From Microbacterium salsuginis (GTDB lineage: Bacteria > Actinomycetota > Actinomycetes > Actinomycetales > Microbacteriaceae), in contig NZ_JABACI010000006.1 of NCBI RefSeq assembly GCF_012524205.1, forward strand, positions 62,001 through 126,000: a DNA stretch of 64,000 nt, given 5' to 3'. Position numbers and translations under genes: made by a program. Of this stretch, positions 40,935-49,400 are shown piece after piece. Positions within the stretch are counted from its first letter, which is position 1, and each line of letters begins with the position of its first letter. The notes under the pieces were generated by a model. It ran no database searches, had not been told where the DNA came from, and saw only the letters and a list, made by a program, of their open reading frames with translations.

Positions 40935-41621
40935 ATGGCCGATCTCGCCGCTCGCCTCGCCGAGGTCGACGAACGGATCGCGGATGCCGCACGCGCGGCG
41001 GGTCGCGATCCGTCCGAGCTGACGCGCATCGTGGTGACGAAGTTCCACCCCGTCGCGCTCGTCGAGCAGCTGTACCGGCTCGGCGTGCGCGATGTGGGGG
41101 AGAACCGCCAGCAGGAGTTCAGTCGCAAGGCGGCCGAGGCCGCTGCGCTGGACGGCCTGCGCTGGCACTTCATCGGGCAGGCGCAGACCAACAAGGCCCG
41201 TGCCATCCGTGCCGCAGCATCCGTCGTCCATTCCGTCGACCGGTCGCGCCTCGCCGACGCGCTGCACGCCGCCGCCGAGCCGGGCGAGCCGGTGCTGGAT
41301 GTGCTGCTGCAGGTGAATCTCACCGAGGACGCGGGGCGGGGCGGCGTGGCGCCGGGTGACCTCGAGCCGCTCGCCGCGCACGTGGCCACGCTGCCGTCGT
41401 TGCGCGTGCGCGGAGTCATGGCGGTCGCGCCGCTGGACGAGCCGCCTGCACCGGCGTTCGAGCGGCTGCGGGACTGTGCCGAAACGGTGCGCCGGGTCGT
41501 TCCGGACGCCGGCTGGATCTCGGCGGGAATGACCGCCGACTTCGCCGAGGCGATCGCGGCAGGCGCGACACACCTGCGGATCGGGTCGGCAATCACGGGC
41601 CCGCGGCCGGATCGCGGTTAA
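40935..41621 (+). CDS. yggS: YggS-family PLP homeostasis protein
   Basis: A 228-aa single-domain alanine-racemase-fold protein that binds PLP and affects amino-acid and vitamin B6 homeostasis; it has no known enzyme activity. The PLP lysine is Lys36 in RIVVTKFHP; other family blocks are VGENRQQEF, WHFIGQAQTNKARAI, VHSVDRSRL, VLLQVNLTEDAGRGG, RVRGVMAVAP and LRIGSAITGPR. Its place between ftsZ and sepF is the common Gram-positive order. The stop TAA (41619-41621) begins the next -10. Confidence 0.94.
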   Translation: MADLAARLAEVDERIADAARAAGRDPSELTRIVVTKFHPVALVEQLYRLGVRDVGENRQQEFSRKAAEAAALDGLRWHFIGQAQTNKARAIRAAASVVHSVDRSRLADALHAAAEPGEPVLDVLLQVNLTEDAGRGGVAPGDLEPLAAHVATLPSLRVRGVMAVAPLDEPPAPAFERLRDCAETVRRVVPDAGWISAGMTADFAEAIAAGATHLRIGSAITGPRPDRG

Positions 41622-41624
41622 CCT
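41619..41624 (+). promoter_or_regulatory. -10 element of sepF overlapping the yggS stop codon
   Basis: TAACCT whose TAA ends yggS. The predicted start site near 41631 leaves a leader of about 20 bases with ACGGAGGAT before ATG 41654. Confidence 0.45.
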
Positions 41625-41653
41625 CGGAACAGATGAGCACTACGGAGGATGCG

Positions 41654-42118
41654 ATGTCGAACCCGCTCAAGAAGACCATGGTGTACCTGGGCCTCGCCGA
41701 CGAGGAAGAGGTCTACGAGGAGCCGGCTCCGCAGCCGCGCGGCCGCAAGTCGGAGCAGGTCGTCGACAAGCCCGCCGCTCCCGTGACGCCCATCCACCGG
41801 CCCACCGTGGTGCGCCAGCCCGCACCCCAGGCGGTGAGCGAGATCCTCACGGTGCACCCGAAGCAGTATCGCGACGCGCAGGTGATCGCCGAGAACTTCC
41901 GCGAGGGCATCCCCGTCATCATCAACCTCTCGCAGATGAGCGACGCCGACGCGCGCCGACTGATCGACTTCGCGAGCGGGCTGTCGCTCGGGCTCTACGG
42001 CCGCATCGAGCGCGTGACCAGCAAGGTGTTCCTGCTCTCGCCCGAGAACGTCGCAGTCTCGGGTGACGGAGGCGTCGCGCACGCCGATCCGGAATCCGTG
42101 CCCTTCGCGCAGCCGTAA
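41654..42118 (+). CDS. sepF: Cell division protein SepF
   Basis: A 154-aa protein that anchors FtsZ to the membrane. The start MSNPLKKTMVYLGLADEE forms the membrane-targeting amphipathic helix; a charged linker follows, then the core SepF domain (ILTVHPKQYRDAQVIAENFR, IPVIINLSQMSDADARRLID, GRIERVTSKVFLLSPENV). ATG 41654 is chosen because ACGGAGGAT lies just upstream and because it gives the family N-terminus. An ATG at 41633 would add seven residues and lies eight bases after the TAACCT hexamer, so it could be used as a leaderless alternative. Confidence 0.94.
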   Translation: MSNPLKKTMVYLGLADEEEVYEEPAPQPRGRKSEQVVDKPAAPVTPIHRPTVVRQPAPQAVSEILTVHPKQYRDAQVIAENFREGIPVIINLSQMSDADARRLIDFASGLSLGLYGRIERVTSKVFLLSPENVAVSGDGGVAHADPESVPFAQP

Positions 42119-42121
42119 CCT
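42116..42121 (+). promoter_or_regulatory. Leaderless -10 of yggT overlapping the sepF stop codon
   Basis: TAACCT whose TAA ends sepF, six bases before GTG 42128. Confidence 0.5.
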
Positions 42122-42127
42122 GGCTAC

Positions 42128-42427
42128 GTGGCTGTCGTCCAACTCATCGCATCGATTCTCAACCTCGCGCTGCTCCTGTACGTCTTCGTACTGCTCGCGC
42201 GGCTGATCCTCGACTGGATCCCGTTCTTCAATCGCGAGTGGCGCCCCCGTGGCGCGGGCCTCGTCGCTGCCGAGATCATCTACACGCTCACCGACCCGCC
42301 GATCAAGCTCTTCCGGCGATTCATCCCGCCGCTGCGGGTCGGCGCCATCGCGATCGACTTCGGTTTCGCGCTGACGATGCTGCTGTGCTTCATCCTGCTC
42401 AGCGTCACGCGGGCCATCGCGGCCTGA
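42128..42427 (+). CDS. yggT: YggT-family membrane protein
   Basis: A 99-aa inner-membrane protein with two hydrophobic helices (IASILNLALLLYVFVLLARL and IDFGFALTMLLCFILLSVTR) flanking a conserved loop LTDPPIKLFRRFIPPLRVG, the YggT signature. The family sits between sepF and divIVA in Gram-positives and has been linked to membrane or chloroplast division and osmotic stress, without a settled biochemical role. GTG 42128 lies six bases after TAACCT. Confidence 0.93.
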   Translation: MAVVQLIASILNLALLLYVFVLLARLILDWIPFFNREWRPRGAGLVAAEIIYTLTDPPIKLFRRFIPPLRVGAIAIDFGFALTMLLCFILLSVTRAIAA

Positions 42428-42556
42428 TCGGCCCGCCCTCGAGTCCCGGTCCTTCGACACTCTCCGAAGCCACGACTATGCTTGCCTGATACCGCCGGCC
42501 GCCAGCCGGCGGCCCCGACATCGGCCAGCGACCAGACGCTCGAAAGAGGAATCACC

Positions 42557-43150
42557 ATGGCATTGACCCCCGATGACGTCGTCACCAAGCAGTTTCAGCA
42601 CGTGCGCTTCAAGGAGGGTTTCGACCCGGACGAGGTCGACGACTTCCTCGACGAGATCGTCGTCGAGTGGCGCAAGACGATCGCCGAGAACGAGGAGCTG
42701 AAGGCGAAGCTGGCGGCGTACGAGTCGGGTGCGACTCCCGCGCGGGCCGCCGAGCCGGCTCCGGCTCCGGTCATCGCCGAGGCCCCGGCGCCGGCGCCGG
42801 CTGCCACGACCGGTGCCACCGCTCCCGCCGCGAGCGCGGGCATCATCGAGCTGGCGCAGCGCCTGCACGACGAGCACGTGGCCGAGGGCATCGCCCAGCG
42901 CGACCAGCTGATCGCCGATGCCAAGGCTCAGGCCGCCTCGATCGTGTCGGAGGCCGAGACCCGTGGCCGCGAGGAGCTTTCGAAGCTCGAGCGCGAGCGC
43001 ACGTCGCTCGAGGGCCGCATCTCGGAGCTGCGCAACTTCGAGCGTGACTACCGCGCCCAGCTGCGCAGCTACATCGAGGGCAAGCTGCGCGACCTCGAGA
43101 CGACCGCAACGACGTCCGGCCAGCAGCCGGTGTCGGCCATCGGCCTCTAG
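42557..43150 (+). CDS. divIVA: Polar growth and division scaffold DivIVA/Wag31
   Basis: A 197-aa coiled-coil protein that marks curved membrane at poles and septum and organises polar wall growth in actinobacteria. The N-terminal lipid-binding domain is clear (MALTPDDVVTKQFQHVRFKE, GFDPDEVDDFLDEIV), followed by an Ala/Pro linker at about 60-95 and a second coiled coil (LIADAKAQAASIVSEAETRG). ATG 42557 follows AAAGAGGA. TATGCT at 42477-42482 is a possible -10, giving a leader of about 70 bases. Its threonine-rich linker region may be a kinase target, as in mycobacteria. Confidence 0.95.
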   Translation: MALTPDDVVTKQFQHVRFKEGFDPDEVDDFLDEIVVEWRKTIAENEELKAKLAAYESGATPARAAEPAPAPVIAEAPAPAPAATTGATAPAASAGIIELAQRLHDEHVAEGIAQRDQLIADAKAQAASIVSEAETRGREELSKLERERTSLEGRISELRNFERDYRAQLRSYIEGKLRDLETTATTSGQQPVSAIGL

Positions 43151-43153
43151 GCC

Positions 43154-43825
43154 TTGACAGGCCGACCTCCCCTTCGTCAGGCGGCGGCCGGCACCATCAT
43201 CGCGATCCTCGCGGTGCTGGTGCTGGCCGCCGACCAGTTCGCGAAGCGCCTCGCGCTCGAGAACCTGCCCTATCAGGAACCGGTCCCGGTCCTGGGCGAG
43301 TTCTTGAGCTTCTACCTCACCCGCAATCCCGGCGCCGCCTTCTCGCTCGGCGAGGGTGTCACGTGGATCTTCACGATCGCGCTGGCCGTCGTCGCCGGGG
43401 TGATCGTGTGGCTCGCCGCCACCCGTGTGAAGTCCCGCCTCTGGGCCGTGGCGCTCGGCCTGCTGCTGGGCGGCGTGCTGGGCAATCTCACCGATCGCCT
43501 GCTGCGCGAGCCCGGCTTCGCCGTCGGCCATGTCATCGACTTCATCAACACGCCGTGGATGTGGTTCTTCCCGGGCATGTCGCCGGCGATCTACAACATC
43601 GCCGACATCTTCATCGTCTCCATGATGATCGGGGTGGCGCTCCTGGTGCTCGTCGGCCTCCACCTCGACGGCACGCGGGAACGCCGCACCGGCGAAGACG
43701 GCGGACCGACGGATGCCGCGGCCGATGTCGAGACCAGGGCGGAGGCATCCGGTCCCGTCGCCGCGGAGCCCGCCGCGCCGCCTTCGGATGCGGACGGCGG
43801 AACGACCGACGCACCGAAGGCCTGA
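43154..43825 (+). CDS. lspA: Lipoprotein signal peptidase
   Basis: A 223-aa inner-membrane aspartyl protease that cleaves prolipoprotein signal peptides. Seen: AADQFAKRLA, RNPGAAFSLGEG, GNLTDRLLREPGF, the first catalytic Asp in GHVIDFINTP and the second in YNIADIFIVS. Four helices, then an acidic tail of about 60 residues not present in E. coli LspA. The only start that keeps the first helix whole is TTG 43154, four bases after the divIVA stop; an unusual initiator, so the N-terminus is uncertain. Confidence 0.92.
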   Translation: MTGRPPLRQAAAGTIIAILAVLVLAADQFAKRLALENLPYQEPVPVLGEFLSFYLTRNPGAAFSLGEGVTWIFTIALAVVAGVIVWLAATRVKSRLWAVALGLLLGGVLGNLTDRLLREPGFAVGHVIDFINTPWMWFFPGMSPAIYNIADIFIVSMMIGVALLVLVGLHLDGTRERRTGEDGGPTDAAADVETRAEASGPVAAEPAAPPSDADGGTTDAPKA

Positions 43826-43826
43826 T

Positions 43827-44747
43827 ATGGAGTCGCGCAGCCTGCCCGTCCCCGACGGCCTCGACGGCGCGCGGGTCGACGCCGCGCTGGCGAAGATGCT
43901 GGGGTTCTCACGCACCTTCGCGGCCGACGTCGCCGAGGCGGGCGGTGTCGTGATGGACGGGCGCACGCTGTCCAAGTCCGACAAGCTGCGCGGCGGCGCG
44001 TGGCTCGACGTCTCATGGGCACCCAAGGAGGAGCCGCGGGTCGTGCCGGTCGCGGTGCCGGATCTGGGCATCGTGTACGACGACGACGACATCGTCGTGG
44101 TCGACAAGCCCTCGGGGGTCGCGTCGCACCCGTCGCTCGGCTGGGAGGGCCCCACCGTGCTGGGAGCCCTCGCCGCCGGCGGATACCGCATCGCCACGAC
44201 GGGCGCTGCCGAGCGACAGGGCGTGGTGCACCGCCTCGACGTCGGCACCAGCGGGCTCATGGTGGTCGCCAAGTCCGAGCGCGCGTACACCGCACTCAAG
44301 CGCGCCTTCAAGGAGCGCGAAGTCGACAAGGTCTACCACACGGTCGTGCAGGGGCATCCGGATCCGCTGGCCGGCACGATCGACGCCCCCATCGGACGCC
44401 ATCCGAACCACTCATGGAAGTTCGCGGTCGTCCCCGACGGCAAGGACTCGATCACGCACTACGAGACGCTCGAGGCGTTTCCCGGGGCGTCGCTGCTCGA
44501 GATCCATCTGGAGACGGGCCGGACGCACCAGATCCGGGTGCATATGGCCGCGCACCGGCATCCGTGCGTCGGCGATCCGCTCTACGGGGCCGATCCGACC
44601 CTCTCGGCCAAGCTCGGGCTCACGCGTCAGTGGCTGCACGCGCACGAACTGTCGTTCTCGCACCCGGCGACCGGGGAGTGGGTGACGTTCGTCTCGCCGT
44701 ACCCGGCCGACCTGGCGCACGCCCTCGAGGTGCTGCGAGGCGAGTGA
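43827..44747 (+). CDS. RluA-family pseudouridine synthase
   Basis: A 306-aa 23S rRNA pseudouridine synthase, closest in layout to RluD. An N-terminal S4 RNA-binding domain (DGARVDAALAKMLGFSRTF, GGVVMDGRTLSKSDKLRGG) precedes the catalytic domain: VVDKPSGVASHPSLGW, the catalytic Asp in VHRLDVGTSGLMVVAK, KVYHTVVQGHP, LLEIHLETGRTHQIRVH and GDPLYG. The frame extends upstream, but ATG 43827, one base after the lspA stop, gives the normal length. lspA-rluD is a widespread pairing. Confidence 0.95.
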   Translation: MESRSLPVPDGLDGARVDAALAKMLGFSRTFAADVAEAGGVVMDGRTLSKSDKLRGGAWLDVSWAPKEEPRVVPVAVPDLGIVYDDDDIVVVDKPSGVASHPSLGWEGPTVLGALAAGGYRIATTGAAERQGVVHRLDVGTSGLMVVAKSERAYTALKRAFKEREVDKVYHTVVQGHPDPLAGTIDAPIGRHPNHSWKFAVVPDGKDSITHYETLEAFPGASLLEIHLETGRTHQIRVHMAAHRHPCVGDPLYGADPTLSAKLGLTRQWLHAHELSFSHPATGEWVTFVSPYPADLAHALEVLRGE

Positions 44748-44772
44748 CCCGACCGCGGTCGTCGCCGTGCCC

Positions 44773-45249
44773 TCAGCGGCCGCCCTCGAACCGCGCGACT
44801 CCCTCCGGGGCGAGCGAGAACTCGATCCGGCGGCGCATGTCGGGCAGTTCGAGATGCGGCAGAGTGTCGACGTCGTACCACCCCACCTCGGTCATCTCAC
44901 CGTCCGCGGGATGCGGCTCGCCCGACACCCATGCGCAGCGGAACACCAGGTCGAGGTAGTCGACCTGGTCGCCGTGCGGATAGACGACCCGTGGCAGCTG
45001 GTGCACCCATGCCAGACGCTCCACACGGCACACGATCCCGGCCTCTTCGAGCGTCTCGCGCGCCGCGGCGTCGGCCGGTTCCTCTCCCGGGTCGACGATG
45101 CCCGTGACGGGAGTGAGCGCGCCGTTGTCGCTGCGTCGCCCGAGGAGCACGCGATTCTCGCGCAAGACGATGGCCGTGACTCCGACCAGCGGGAGCGGCG
45201 CGGTGCCGATCTCTCGGCGAAGCTCGAGCACGAAATCCGGGGTCGGCAT
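44773..45249 (-). CDS. Nudix hydrolase
   Basis: A 158-aa hydrolase of nucleoside diphosphates linked to another moiety. A full Nudix box is present at residues 50-72: G, five residues, E, seven residues, then RETLEEAGI. The rest of the fold is visible as TAIVLRENRVLLGRR before and VDYLDLVFRCAWV after. The substrate is not deducible; housecleaning of oxidised nucleotides is only one option. ATG 45249 lies six bases after TAGGGT, so it is probably leaderless. It is convergent with the RluA-family gene. Confidence 0.92.
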   Translation of the reverse strand: MPTPDFVLELRREIGTAPLPLVGVTAIVLRENRVLLGRRSDNGALTPVTGIVDPGEEPADAAARETLEEAGIVCRVERLAWVHQLPRVVYPHGDQVDYLDLVFRCAWVSGEPHPADGEMTEVGWYDVDTLPHLELPDMRRRIEFSLAPEGVARFEGGR

Positions 45250-45255
45250 GCCCTC

Positions 45256-45261
45256 ACCCTA
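45256..45261 (-). promoter_or_regulatory. Leaderless -10 of the Nudix gene
   Basis: Minus-strand TAGGGT six bases before ATG 45249. Confidence 0.45.
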
Positions 45262-45302
45262 CGACGCTGGACGATGTCGGATGCCGCGGGCACACTGAGC
45301 GC

Positions 45303-45878
45303 ATGGCGATCGAAATGAGGCCGGCGACCGTGTTCGACGATGTCGCCACCGTGATCGGCCCCAAGAATCCCGAGTCGAGCGTCTGCTTCTGCCTGAGCTA
45401 TCGGATCCCGTCGAAAGAGGCGAATGCGCTGCGAGGGCCCGAGCGCGCCGAGCGGGTGCGCCGGCTCATGGCGGAGGAGGAGCACCCGATCGGCGTGCTC
45501 GCCTACGACGGTGACGACGTCGTCGGGTGGGCGGCCGTCGCGCCGCGCGCGCGAACGCACTTCGCGACGTTCCGCAAGATCCCACACATCGACGATGCCG
45601 ACGTGTGGTCGCTGTGGTGCTTCCGGGTGCGGCCGGGACATCGCAAGAAGGGCGTCATGCACTCGCTCATCGACGGTGCGGTCGCGTTCGCGCGCGACAA
45701 CGGCGCTCCCGCGATCGAGGGCTACCCGGTCGACAACGGCGATGCGAAGGTCGACCTCACCATGGCCTATGTCGGAACGCGCCGACTGTTCGAGAAGGCG
45801 GGTTTCGAGAAGGCCGCCGACACCACATCGGTGCTGTCGGGCTTCCCGCGCGTGCTCATGCGGCGCGAGCTGCGGTGA
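45303..45878 (+). CDS. GNAT-family N-acetyltransferase
   Basis: A 191-aa acetyltransferase-fold protein. The acetyl-CoA region is visible as WCFRVRPGHRKKGVMHSLID (V-x-P-x-x-R/x-x-x-G pattern), preceded by a strand carrying DDVVGWAAVAPRA and followed by GTRRLFEKAGFEKA, the usual C-terminal GNAT helix. Substrate unknown. It begins with MAIEMRPATVFDDVATVIG and lies 17 bases from the divergent Nudix hexamer region. Probably an accessory metabolic or detoxification gene, inference only. Confidence 0.9.
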   Translation: MAIEMRPATVFDDVATVIGPKNPESSVCFCLSYRIPSKEANALRGPERAERVRRLMAEEEHPIGVLAYDGDDVVGWAAVAPRARTHFATFRKIPHIDDADVWSLWCFRVRPGHRKKGVMHSLIDGAVAFARDNGAPAIEGYPVDNGDAKVDLTMAYVGTRRLFEKAGFEKAADTTSVLSGFPRVLMRRELR

Positions 45879-45884
45879 GCGCCC

Positions 45885-45890
45885 TACCCT
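45885..45890 (+). promoter_or_regulatory. Leaderless -10 of the DinB gene
   Basis: TACCCT six bases before GTG 45897. Confidence 0.4.
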
Positions 45891-45896
45891 GAGACC

Positions 45897-46346
45897 GTGA
45901 ACCAGCTGCTGCGCCGCCGCCTCGAGCTCGCCAACACGCTCTACCTCGACCTCGTCGACACGGTGACGTCCGAGCACCTGGGGTCGCATCTCGCCGATCT
46001 GCCCTCCGACACCGTCGGGCACCAGCTGTGGTGCGTGCTGGGTGCACGCGAGAGCTTTCCCCGTGCCGCACGCGCCGGCGGCTGGCAGGGGTTCACGAGT
46101 CCGGTCACGAAGGAGCAGACGACGGATGCTGCAGCCCTGCGTGCCGCGCTCGTGCAGACCGCGGCCGATGTCGACGACTGGGTGGCCGGCGTCCCGGCGG
46201 ATGACGAGGATTCCCTGCGGTACGTCATCGCGCTCCTCGAGCACGAGACGCAGCACCACGGCCAGCTCATCCGGTACCTGTACGGCCTCGGCATCGAGCG
46301 CCCGCAGTCGTGGCAGCGGCAGTATGCGCTCGACGAAGAATTCTGA
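45897..46346 (+). CDS. DinB-superfamily protein
   Basis: A 149-aa four-helix-bundle protein with the DinB/YfiT metal-site pattern: His42 in VGHQLWC and His116 and His120 in LEHETQHHGQLIRYLYG. Family members include thiol-dependent transferases (mycothiol or bacillithiol dependent) and uncharacterised metalloproteins. Being in a mycothiol-producing phylum, a thiol-transferase role is possible but not shown. GTG 45897 lies six bases after TACCCT. A hairpin follows the gene. Confidence 0.85.
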   Translation: MNQLLRRRLELANTLYLDLVDTVTSEHLGSHLADLPSDTVGHQLWCVLGARESFPRAARAGGWQGFTSPVTKEQTTDAAALRAALVQTAADVDDWVAGVPADDEDSLRYVIALLEHETQHHGQLIRYLYGLGIERPQSWQRQYALDEEF

Positions 46347-46372
46347 ATCCGCGTGAAGCGAGAGGACCGAAC

Positions 46373-46397
46373 CCTCACCCTCGAGTCGAGGGTGAGG
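46373..46397. terminator. Hairpin downstream of the DinB gene
   Basis: An 11-bp stem, 46373-46383 with 46387-46397, three-base loop, no T tract. A plausible terminator before dnaE. Confidence 0.5.
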
Positions 46398-46460
46398 CGA
46401 GCTTCGCGGGCGGTCGGGGCGACACCCGCGCAGCCCGGCTGCGATGTCCCGGGGCTTACC

Positions 46461-46466
46461 TAGACT
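46461..46466 (+). promoter_or_regulatory. Leaderless -10 of dnaE
   Basis: TAGACT, six bases, then GTG 46473. No ribosome-binding site is possible between them. Confidence 0.6.
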
Positions 46467-46472
46467 CGATCC

Positions 46473-49400
46473 GTGGCATCCGACTCCTTCGTTCACCTGC
46501 ACGTGCACAGCGAGTACTCGATGCTCGACGGGGCAGCCCGCATCGGCCCGATGGTGCAAGAGGCGGTGCGTCTGGGCATGCCGGCGATCGCGGTCACCGA
46601 CCACGGCAACACCTTCGCGGCCTACGAGTTCTACAGGACCGCGAAGGATGCCGGCATCAAGCCGATCATCGGCATCGAGGCCTACGTCACCCCGGGAACG
46701 CATCGTTCCGACAAGGCCCGCGTTCGCTGGGGCACCCCCGAGCAGTCCGACGACGACGTGTCGGGCTCGGGCGCGTACACCCACATGACGCTGCTGTCCG
46801 AGACGACGGAGGGCATGCACAACCTCTTCCGGCTGTCGTCGAAGGCGAGCATCGAGGGGTACTACTTCAAGCCGCGCATGGACCGCGAGCTGCTGCAGAA
46901 GTACAGCAGAGGTCTGATCGCGACGACCGGATGCCCCTCGGGCGAGGTGCAGACGCGACTGCGGCTCGGTCAGTACGATGCGGCGCGCGCGGCGGCGGCG
47001 GAGTTCCAGGACATCTTCGGCAAAGAGAGCTACTTCGCCGAGATCATGGACCACGGCCTCTCGATCGAGCGCCGGGTCATGAGCGACCTGCTGCGGATCG
47101 CGAAGGACCTCGACATCCCGCTGGTCGGCACGAACGACCTGCACTACACCCACCAGCACGACGCGAACAGCCATGCGGCGCTGCTCTGCGTGCAGTCGGG
47201 ATCGACGCTGGATGATCCCAAGCGCTTCAAGTTCGACGGCGATGGGTACTACGTGAAGTCGCCCGCCGAGATGCGGCAGGTCTTCCGCGACCACCCCGAG
47301 GCGTGCGACAGCACTCTGCTGATCGCGGAGCGCTGCGAGGTCGAGTTCGACACGAGCGCCAACTACATGCCGCGCTTCCCGGTTCCCGAGGGCGAGACCG
47401 AGGAGTCCTGGTTCATCAAGGAGGTCGAGAACGGCCTCAACGAGCGCTACCCGAACGGCATCCCCGACGAGGTGCGCAAGCAGGCGGAGTACGAGACCGG
47501 CGTCATCACGCAGATGGGGTTCCCCGGATACTTCCTCGTGGTCGCCGACTTCATCAACTGGGCCAAGCGCAACGGCATCCGCGTCGGACCGGGCCGTGGC
47601 TCGGGCGCCGGCTCGATGGCGGCGTACGCGATGAAGATCACCGACCTCGATCCGCTGCAGCACGGTCTCATCTTCGAGCGATTCCTCAACCCCGACCGCG
47701 TCTCGATGCCCGACTTCGACGTCGACTTCGACGACCGCCGCCGTGGCGAGGTGATCCAATACGTCACCGAGAAGTACGGCGACGAGCGCGTCGCGCAGAT
47801 CGTGACGTACGGCACGATCAAGGCCAAGCAGGCCCTCAAGGACGCCGGCCGCGTTCTCGGCTTCCCGTTCAGCATGGGGGAGCGGCTCACCAAGGCGATG
47901 CCGCCGGCCGTGATGGGAAAGGACATGCCGCTCGAGGGCATGTTCGACCCCCAGCATCCGCGATACAAAGAGGCATCCGAGTTCCGCACGCTGATCGAGA
48001 CGGATGCCGAGGCCAAGACCGTCTTCGACACCGCGGTCGGCCTCGAGAACCTCAAGCGGCAGTGGGGCGTCCACGCCGCCGGCGTGATCATGTCCAGCGA
48101 ACCGCTGATCGACATCATCCCGATCATGAAGCGCGAGCAGGACGGGCAGATCGTCACGCAGTTCGACTATCCGGCGTGCGAGTCCCTCGGCCTCATCAAG
48201 ATGGACTTCCTGGGGCTTCGCAACCTCACGATCATCAACGACGCCCTCGACAACATCGAGGCCAACCGCGGACACCCGCTCGTGCTCGAGGACCTCGCCC
48301 TCGACGATCAGGCCTCGTACGACCTGCTGACGCGCGGCGACACGCTCGGCGTGTTCCAGCTCGACGGCGGGCCGATGCGCTCCCTGCTGCGCCTGATGAA
48401 GCCCGACAACTTCGAAGACATCTCGGCCGTCATCGCGCTGTATCGCCCCGGCCCGATGGGTGCGAACTCGCACATCAACTACGCGCTGCGCAAGAACGGC
48501 CAGCAGGAGATCACCCCCATCCACCCCGAGCTCGAGGAGCCGCTGAAGGACATCCTCGACACCAGCTACGGCCTGATCATCTATCAGGAGCAGGTCATGG
48601 CGATCGCGCAGCGAGTCGCCGGGTTCAGTCTCGGCCAAGCAGACATCCTCCGGCGCGCGATGGGCAAGAAGAAGAAGTCCGAGCTCGACAAGCAGTACGA
48701 GGGCTTCCACCAGGGGATGATCGACCGCGGCTTCGGCGAAGGTGCGATCACCGCGCTGTGGGACATCCTGCTGCCCTTCTCGGACTACGCCTTCAACAAG
48801 GCCCACTCGGCGGCGTACGGGCTCGTCTCCTACTGGACGGCCTACCTGAAGGCCCACTACCCGGCCGAGTACATGGCCGCGCTGCTCACGAGCGTGGGCG
48901 ACTCCAAAGACAAGATGGCGGTCTACCTCAACGAGTGCCGCCGCATGGGCATCAAGGTGCTTCCGCCCGACGTGGGTCAGTCGATCCGCTACTTCGCCGC
49001 CGTCGGCGAAGACATCCGCTTCGGCCTGGGGGCGGTGCGCAACGTCGGCACGAACGTCGTCGAAGGGATCGTGGCCGCGCGCTCCGACGACGGGTTCACC
49101 AGCTTCCACGACTTCCTCGCGAAGGTGCCCGTCCACGTGGCCAACAAGCGCACCGTCGAGTCGCTGATCAAGGCCGGCGCCTTCGACTCACTCGGGTCGA
49201 CACGGCGCGCGCTGATGGAGATCCACGAGGACGCCACCGAGGCGGCCGTCCTCGACAAGCGGCGCGAGGCCAACGGCGAGGTCGGCTTCGACTTCGATTC
49301 GCTGTGGGGCGACGACGAGCCGCAGCAGGCGGCCAAGGTCCCCGAGCGGCCCGAGTGGAACAAGAAGGACAAGCTCGCGTTCGAGCGCGAGATGCTGGGG

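Noticed and set aside
44892..49136. A 1414-codon minus-strand open frame opposite dnaE and its neighbours.
   Set aside because: Antisense shadow of dnaE, rich in Arg, Val, Asp and His with no family motif.
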